From an uncultured Clostridia bacterium (lineage in GTDB: Bacteria; Bacillota; Clostridia; Oscillospirales; Acutalibacteraceae): a DNA stretch of 11,328 nucleotides. The position numbers were made by a program, and so were the translations under genes. Below the pieces are notes generated by a model. The model worked only from the letters and a program-made list of their open reading frames with translations. It had not been told where the DNA came from and did no database searches. Of this stretch, positions 7,263 through 11,328 are shown piece by piece (the stretch's first letter is position 1; every line of letters starts with the position of its first letter). The stretch lies in NCBI GenBank assembly GCA_947623215.1, contig CANQGN010000035.1:1-11328 (forward strand), written 5' to 3'.

Positions 7263-8039
7263 TCAGGCCACCTTCAGCCGCAGCCGCAATTTGTCGGCAA
7301 TCAGGGCAATGAATTCGGAATTGGTGGGCTTGCCGCGGGTACTGTGAATGGTGTAGCCGAAGCAGGCGTTTAACACCTCTATGTCGCCCCGGTCCCACGC
7401 CACCTCTATGGCGTGGCGAATGGCCCGCTCTACCCGCGAAGAGGTGGTGGCGTGCAGCTTGGCCACCGTGGGGTAAAGCAGCTTGGTAATGGCCCCTACA
7501 TATTCCGGGTCTTTTAAGGACAAAATAATAGAGGTGCGCAGGTACTGGTAGCCCTTAATGTGGGCCGGCACCCCCAGCTGGTGGATCATTTCGGTCACCA
7601 TCAGCTCAATTTCGGCGTCGGTGACCAGCGACCCCTGCTCTTTGCGGCGGCCGCCCGTCATCTCTCGCCCGGTAAACTGAAAAATGCGCTCGGCCACCAC
7701 CTCTAACTCTACCGGCCGCAAAAAGTAATAGTCCGCGCCCGCTTTCATCAGCTCGCCCTCTAACAGGCGGTTGTCGCTTTTTGAGAGCACCATGCAAACC
7801 GGCCGGGCGGTCTTTTCTACGCCCCGCAGCTGTTTTAACACGCCCAGCGCGTCTACCTTGGGCATAAAGGCGTCCATAATCAGCACGTCCGGCTGAAAGC
7901 GCTTGACCTCCGAAAGCACCTTGGAACCGTCTTTTTCAAGCGTTACCACCTCCATACCGTACGTTTTCAGCAAATTGGAACAGGGAATTCCAAATTCCGC
8001 CGAATGATCGGCCAATAATACCTTTAGTTTCTTTTCCAA
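7263..8039 (-). CDS. spo0A: Sporulation master response regulator Spo0A
   Basis: Spo0A is the phosphorylation-controlled transcription factor that commits the cell to sporulation by binding 0A boxes (TGTCGAA). The receiver domain (about 4-125) has phospho-acceptor Asp56 in LIMDAFMP. The DNA-binding domain (about 140-258) contains the hallmark SRVERAIRHAIEVAW (201-215) and GKPTNSEFIALIADKLRL. I chose TTG 8039, giving MEKKLKVLLAD and 258 residues, which lines up with the N-terminus of known Spo0A; a GGGGG site is 8 bases upstream. The frame remains open to GTG 8081, but that codon lies inside the predicted promoter and cannot be transcribed from it. In the receiver, the usual acidic pair reads Asp11-His12, the switch Thr is Ser86, and the conserved Lys is Arg108. 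spoIVB is directly upstream, the conserved order in endospore formers. Confidence 0.97.
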   Translation of the reverse strand: MEKKLKVLLADHSAEFGIPCSNLLKTYGMEVVTLEKDGSKVLSEVKRFQPDVLIMDAFMPKVDALGVLKQLRGVEKTARPVCMVLSKSDNRLLEGELMKAGADYYFLRPVELEVVAERIFQFTGREMTGGRRKEQGSLVTDAEIELMVTEMIHQLGVPAHIKGYQYLRTSIILSLKDPEYVGAITKLLYPTVAKLHATTSSRVERAIRHAIEVAWDRGDIEVLNACFGYTIHSTRGKPTNSEFIALIADKLRLRLKVA

Positions 8040-8071
8040 CCGTGATACCCCCAAACTTTTATACCGCTGAC

Positions 8072-8100
8072 ATTCTACCACGAAAGGATTTTTAAGTCAA
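8072..8100 (-). promoter_or_regulatory. Sigma-A type promoter of spo0A
   Basis: On the minus strand TTGACT (8100-8095) is separated by 17 bases from TAGAAT (8077-8072), both one base from consensus or close to it. Transcription should begin near 8065, about 25 bases before the TTG start. The -10 contains GAAT, which sigma-H promoters share, but there is no AGGA-type sigma-H -35 at the right distance, so I favour sigma-A. The promoter lies inside the open extension of the spo0A frame, which helps to exclude the GTG at 8081 as a start. Confidence 0.8.
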
Positions 8101-8125
8101 CAGGATTTTCCACGATTTTGGGCCA

Positions 8126-8148
8126 AAATGTGAATCTCGTTCACATTT
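8126..8148. promoter_or_regulatory. Perfect 9-bp palindrome upstream of spo0A, probable regulator operator
   Basis: AAATGTGAA and TTCACATTT are perfect inverted repeats around the 5-base spacer TCTCG. The symmetry continues outward as GGC/GCC beyond a two-base mismatch. It lies about 60-85 bases upstream of the predicted spo0A transcription start. The half-site resembles Crp/Fnr (TGTGA) and Rex (TTGTGAA) sites, but the spacing fits neither: Crp needs six bases between TGTGA and TCACA, here seven, and Rex needs four, here five. No T run follows on either strand, so it is not a terminator. The binding protein is unknown. Confidence 0.5.
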
Positions 8149-8158
8149 CAGCCAATCC

Positions 8159-8195
8159 GGGCTTATTCGACAAGCAAGCAATGTCGAATAAGCCC
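8159..8195. promoter_or_regulatory. Inverted pair of 0A boxes forming a perfect 14-bp hairpin between spoIVB and spo0A
   Basis: GGGCTTATTCGACA (8159-8172) and TGTCGAATAAGCCC (8182-8195) are perfect inverse complements with loop AGCAAGCAA. Each arm contains a full 0A box: TTCGACA at 8166-8172 is TGTCGAA on the minus strand, and TGTCGAA at 8182-8188 is on the plus strand. It lies about 95-130 bases upstream of the spo0A start point, consistent with Spo0A binding near its own promoter. It also begins 7 bases after the spoIVB stop codon, so in RNA it could form a stable 3' hairpin for the spoIVB transcript. No U-tract follows, so it is not a standard intrinsic terminator. Confidence 0.65.
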
Positions 8196-8202
8196 CGGGG
8201 GG

Positions 8203-9428
8203 TCAGCCCGCCTTTTTTTGGGTGGTTTCAGCGGTCTTACGGGCGGTTTGCAGCATGGTATCGGCAAAAATGGCGTAGCCCTTTTGCGGGTCGTTTAAAA
8301 ACACGTGGGTTACGGCCCCCACCAGCTTGCCCTGCTGTAGTAACGGGCTGCCGCTCATGCCCTGCACAATGCCGCCGGCCGCCGCCAGCAGCGCCGGGTC
8401 GGTGACCCGCACCACCATGTTGCGGGTGGCGGTTTCGTCATAGCGAATTTTTTCTATTTCGCATTCGTACCGCCGCACCTCGCCCGAAACGCAGCACAGC
8501 AGCTCCGCCGGGCCGGGCTTTACCTCCTGCGCGTGGGCCACGGCCACCCGCTCGCCCGCGGGGGGCGGCGCCTGCCAGCGACCGTAAACGCCCGTATCGC
8601 CGTTTTGGGTAAGGGTACCGAGCGGCCGGTTTTCATCCAGCGCGCCCCGCAGCTCGCCGGGGCTGCCGGGGGCGGCTTTTTGCACGCCCAGCACCTCGGC
8701 AAACACAATTTCGCCGCTTAGCAGCGGCACCGGTTCGCCCGCGTCTACGTCGCACACCGCGTGGCCCAGCCCGCCAAAGCAGCCGGTTTGGGGGTCGTAA
8801 AAGGTAAGGGTGCCCAGCCCCGCCGCCGAATCGCGCACCCACATACCAATGCGGTAGCAGCCGCTCTCGTCTTGCACGGGCGTTACGGTAAGGGTTAAGG
8901 TTACCTTCCCCCGTTTGACCGAAAGCCGCAGCGCCCGGCCGCCGCTCGCCGCGACCTGCTGCTGCAACTGGCTGTTTTGTGCAATGGGGGTTTGCCCCGC
9001 CGCCAGCACCAAATCGCCCTGCCGCAGCCCGGCCGCGCGCAGGGCCCGGCGGGGGTGGGTACGTCTTGAAAGCCCACCACCATGGCGCCTTTGCCGGCGA
9101 TTTTCAGCCCAAAGGCCTCGCCGCCCGCCACCACCACCCGGCGGTCGGTTTGCTCTACCGTGGCCTGGCCGACCGGGATTAGCCCAAACAGCCGCACCGG
9201 CGCGGCGGTGGCCGCGCCTTCTGCCGGGGCAGCGACCGAGACCACCAGCGGAAAGGGCGAAGCCAGCGAAAAATCCCCCGCCTCGCTTACATATAACCGC
9301 GCGGGCAAACCCTCGGCGGCGGTAAGCCCCATGCAAAGCAGGGCCGTGCAAAGCAAAAAGAGCGCCCCGGCGATGCGTTTTGGCAGTTTGTTCCAGTTTT
9401 TGGTTTTTCCGTTCGTTGCGTTTTTCAC
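8203..9428 (-). CDS. spoIVB: SpoIVB serine peptidase, reading frame broken by a one-base frameshift
   Basis: SpoIVB is made in the forespore, crosses the inner forespore membrane and cleaves SpoIVFA to start sigma-K activation. The N-terminal part runs from GTG 9428 (GGAGG site 10 bases upstream) through a membrane/signal segment (about 19-37) to VGFQDVPTP at about 126. There the frame shifts at the five-base run 9051-9055 (G on the plus strand, C in the gene). One extra base in this run would join it to the C-terminal frame, which starts with RRALRAAGLRQGD and reads to the stop at 8203. The restored protein would be 408 residues, near the usual 420, with a PDZ domain (about 115-185), catalytic-type His223 in GGLGHAV, Asp344 in VTDPALL and Ser359 in GMSGSP. 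As given, no intact protein is made. The cause may be a sequencing error in a short homopolymer, a real mutation or, less likely, recoding. Confidence 0.88.
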
Positions 9429-9632
9429 GGTTGTCTTCCCTCCTTTCTGCCTTTACTGTTCCCCAAACGGTCGGCGGGTATTTGCGTAAAATCCCGTCCG
9501 CCCTGCGGAATTTTGGCAGTTTTTTGCCCAAACCGCCCGCCGCCGCGGGGTGGAAAGGGGTGGAAAAGCAGGAAAAAAGCGGAAGCAATGCCAATTTTTT
9601 CTGAATCTCGCCCGCCGCCCCAGCGGGGGCGA
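9429..9632. other. Divergent intergenic region between spoIVB and guaA
   Basis: About 200 bases with no gene that I can support. On the spoIVB side I looked for a forespore sigma-F/sigma-G promoter and saw no convincing match. The spoIVB ribosome site AAAGGAGGG lies at its left edge. On the guaA side a short hairpin CGCCCC/GGGGCG (9616-9631, loop AGCG) ends directly before the guaA -35 box; its role is unclear. An imperfect inverted repeat GGCGGG/CCCG-T-CCGCC is present at about 9471-9503. Confidence 0.4.
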
Positions 9633-9661
9633 TTGACAAGCGCGCCGCTTTCTTGTATAAT
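9633..9661 (+). promoter_or_regulatory. Consensus sigma-A promoter of guaA
   Basis: TTGACA (9633-9638) and TATAAT (9656-9661) are both exact consensus with a 17-base spacer. Transcription would begin near 9668, leaving only about 20 untranslated bases before the ATG. That is far too short for a guanine, PRPP or other purine riboswitch, so constitutive high expression is the simplest reading. Confidence 0.9.
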
Positions 9662-9688
9662 AGGAGAAACTTTTAGAAGGTGGCGTTA

Positions 9689-11227
9689 ATGGTGGACAAT
9701 CAAACCGTGCTGGTGCTGGATTTTGGCGGGCAATACAAGGAGCTAATCGCCCGCCGCGTGCGGGAATGCGGGGTGTTTTCGTATATTTTGCCGGGCGATA
9801 CCCCGCTGGAGCGCATTCGCGCCTACAAACCGCTCGGCATTATTCTCACCGGCGGCCCCAACAGCGTGTACGACGCCGCCTCCCCCAAATGCTCGCCGGA
9901 GCTTTTCGAGCTCGGCGTGCCGGTGCTGGGCATTTGCTACGGCGCCCAGCTGCTCACCCACCTGTGCGGCGGCAGGGTTGCTGCCTGTGAAGTAAGCGAA
10001 TACGGCGTAACCGAGGGCAAATTCACCGAACAGGCAGGCGACTCGCCGCTGTTTGCCGGGCTTAGCGGCCCGCAGGAGGTGCTGATGAGCCATTCTGACT
10101 ATATCAGCGACCTGCCGGAGGGATTCCGCCGCACCATGACCACCGCCGACTGCCCCACCGCGGCGCTGGAAAACCCCGCCCGGGGCCTTTACGCCGTGCA
10201 GTTCCACCCGGAGGTCACCCACACCAAAAACGGCCTCGCCATGATGCATAACTTCCTCTACCGCGTATGCGGCGCGGCCGGCGACTACAGCATGGAAGAT
10301 TACATAGAAAAGCAAATCGCCGCCGTGCGGGCGCAGGTGGGCGACAGCCGGGTGATTTTGGGGCTTTCCGGCGGGGTGGATTCTTCGGTTTGCGCCGCGC
10401 TGCTCTCCAAAGCCATTCCCGGCCAGCTGACCTGCATTTACGTAGACCACGGCTTTATGCGCAAAAACGAATCGGACGAAATTGAAGAAGTATTTACCAA
10501 ACGGGATTTAAGCTTTGTGCGGGCGGACGCCTCCGACCTGTTTTTAGGCGCGTTACAAGGGGTCGCCGACCCCGAAACCAAGCGCAAAACCATTGGGCGG
10601 CTGTTTGTGGAGGTTTTTCAGGCCGAAGCGAAAAAAATCGGCCGGGTAGACTATTTGGCGCAGGGCACCATTTACCCGGACGTGATAGAATCGGGCAACG
10701 ACAAGGCCGCCACCATTAAAAGCCACCACAACGTGGGGGGATTGCCGGAGGAGATTGGCTTTAAGGGCGTGGTAGAACCCTTGCGCGGACTGTTTAAAGA
10801 CGAAGTGCGAGAGGTAGGCCGCAAGCTGGGGCTGCCGGATTTTCTGGTCAATCGCCAGCCCTTCCCAGGCCCCGGCCTTGCCATTCGGGTGATTGGAGAC
10901 GTCACGCGCGAAAAGCTGGAGATTCTGCGGGAAGCCGACGCCGTAGTGCGGGAAGAGATTGCCGCCTCCGGCTGCGAAGCCAGCCAATACTTCGCCGTGC
11001 TCACCGACCTGCGCTCGGTAGGGGTAATGGGCGATTTTCGCACCTATGACTATACCCTCGCCATTCGGGCGGTGGTGACCGGCGATTTTATGACCGCCGC
11101 CTACGCCCCCCTGCCCCACGAGCTGCTCGCGCGTATGTCCCGCCGCATTACCAACGAGGTGCCGCATATCAACCGCGTGGTGTACGATATTACCGATAAA
11201 CCCCCCGCAACCATTGAGTGGGAATAA
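9689..11227 (+). CDS. guaA: GMP synthase (glutamine-hydrolysing) GuaA
   Basis: GuaA converts XMP to GMP using ATP and ammonia released from glutamine, the last step of de novo guanine nucleotide synthesis, in the cytoplasm. The 512-residue length is normal. The N-terminal class I glutamine amidotransferase domain has the nucleophile Cys in GICYGAQ and the His-Glu pair in VQFHPEVTH. The ATP-pyrophosphatase domain has the P-loop LGLSGGVDSS. The C-terminal dimerisation domain has RQPFPGPGLAIRV and ends with the conserved DITDKPPATIEWE. ATG 9689 follows AGAAGG by 8 bases; GTG 9680 overlaps that site and is a poorer start. It is transcribed away from spoIVB. The gene is intact despite the probable insertion right behind it, as expected for elements that recreate the guaA 3' end. 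Confidence 0.97.
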   Translation: MVDNQTVLVLDFGGQYKELIARRVRECGVFSYILPGDTPLERIRAYKPLGIILTGGPNSVYDAASPKCSPELFELGVPVLGICYGAQLLTHLCGGRVAACEVSEYGVTEGKFTEQAGDSPLFAGLSGPQEVLMSHSDYISDLPEGFRRTMTTADCPTAALENPARGLYAVQFHPEVTHTKNGLAMMHNFLYRVCGAAGDYSMEDYIEKQIAAVRAQVGDSRVILGLSGGVDSSVCAALLSKAIPGQLTCIYVDHGFMRKNESDEIEEVFTKRDLSFVRADASDLFLGALQGVADPETKRKTIGRLFVEVFQAEAKKIGRVDYLAQGTIYPDVIESGNDKAATIKSHHNVGGLPEEIGFKGVVEPLRGLFKDEVREVGRKLGLPDFLVNRQPFPGPGLAIRVIGDVTREKLEILREADAVVREEIAASGCEASQYFAVLTDLRSVGVMGDFRTYDYTLAIRAVVTGDFMTAAYAPLPHELLARMSRRITNEVPHINRVVYDITDKPPATIEWE

Positions 11228-11267
11228 GTTGAGAAGTCGTAAAAACCCAGTGTTTATGCGGGTTTGC

Positions 11268-11287
11268 AGACTTTCGAGAGGTCTTTT
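11268..11287 (+). terminator. Weak candidate terminator after guaA
   Basis: AGACTTT (11268-11274) can pair with GAGGTCT (11278-11284) around loop CGA, with two G-U pairs. TTT follows, so with the last stem base the run is only four T. It would end guaA transcription about 40 bases after the stop, but the stem is weak and the T run short. Confidence 0.3.
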
Positions 11288-11305
11288 GATAACAATTTGA
11301 TAACA
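11285..11305 (+). repeat. Two direct copies of TTTGATAACA, one helical turn apart
   Basis: The 10-mer TTTGATAACA occurs at 11285-11294 and again at 11296-11305, with a single A between. The 11-base period puts both on the same face of the helix. In this position, behind guaA, they resemble the arm-type or accessory repeats bound by integrases or excisionases near attachment sites. No protein can be assigned. Confidence 0.6.
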
Positions 11306-11328
11306 GTCATATAAAAGCGATTATTCTC

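Larger units (their letters stand above)
11228..11328. other. AT-rich flank after guaA, probable end of an integrated mobile element
   Basis: Composition drops sharply after the guaA stop: 37 of 101 bases are G or C, against a clearly GC-rich remainder. The segment has a small inverted repeat AAACCC/GGGTTT (about 11243-11265), a weak hairpin and a 10-bp tandem-like direct repeat. The 3' end of guaA is an established target of tyrosine-recombinase genomic islands and ICEs, whose ends carry short repeats. No integrase is visible because the window stops here, so this is inference. Confidence 0.4.

Noticed and set aside
7087..7398. An open frame of about 100 codons on the minus strand overlapping the 3' end of spo0A and the gap to murA
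   Set aside because: It is out of frame with spo0A, has no convincing ribosome site, and crosses the hairpin terminator and the murA promoter. The SD-like AGGAG just after the spo0A stop has no start codon at a useful distance.
8126..8148. Reading the spo0A-upstream palindrome as a Crp or Rex site
   Set aside because: The half-sites look similar, but the spacer is seven rather than six bases for Crp and five rather than four for Rex, so I left the binding protein open.
9429..9639. N-terminal extension of the C-terminal spoIVB frame to 9639
   Set aside because: The upstream part of that frame translates to Arg/Gly-rich sequence that does not resemble SpoIVB, while the other frame gives a normal signal segment and start. 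The extension is only absence of stops in GC-rich DNA.
9662..9688. Purine or PRPP riboswitch in front of guaA
   Set aside because: The consensus promoter ends at 9661, so the leader is only about 20 bases and cannot hold any known aptamer.
1..11328. CRISPR arrays, tRNA or rRNA genes, complete insertion sequences
   Set aside because: I saw no regularly spaced repeats, no cloverleaf-like sequence with a TTCGAxTC-type arm, and no transposase-like reading frame in either strand.

Overview
The window looks like chromosomal core sequence from a GC-rich, spore-forming member of the Clostridia. The Oscillospiraceae/Ruminococcaceae area is my best guess, but this is an inference without any database search. 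It rests on the adjacent sporulation genes spoIVB and spo0A, the AGGAGG-type ribosome binding sites, TTG and GTG start codons, and a clearly diverged second type IIA topoisomerase pair of the kind Clostridia carry beside gyrase.

Layout. From 9428 leftward, everything reads on the minus strand: spoIVB (8203-9428, broken by one base), spo0A (7263-8039), murA (5706-6986), walJ (4739-5524), rlmH (4238-4720), a parE-like topoisomerase B subunit (2206-4185) and a parC-like A subunit that runs off the left edge (1-2186). guaA (9689-11227) is divergent, on the plus strand, from a consensus promoter. The last 101 bases (11228-11328) are AT-rich and carry a 10-bp direct repeat. They look like the beginning of something inserted at the 3' end of guaA, a known integration hotspot.

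How the genes work together. spoIVB and spo0A form a sporulation block. Spo0A is the master response regulator, and SpoIVB is the forespore-secreted protease that triggers sigma-K activation. The gap between them holds two strong palindromes, one made of two inverted 0A boxes, and a TTGACT-17-TAGAAT promoter for spo0A. spo0A ends in a hairpin terminator, then murA starts from its own extended -10 promoter with a roughly 100-nt GC-rich leader that can fold over the ribosome binding site. A probable terminator follows murA. After it, walJ-rlmH-parE-parC are tightly packed (gaps of about 18, 52 and 20 bases) and probably co-transcribed, although I see no clear promoter for them.

Most of the window is ordinary housekeeping sequence, and I do not see a complete new system. 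The points worth attention are the spo0A control region, the altered Spo0A receiver pocket, the SpoIVB frameshift, the diverged topoisomerase pair with Ala at the quinolone-contact position, the murA leader, and the probable mobile-element junction after guaA.
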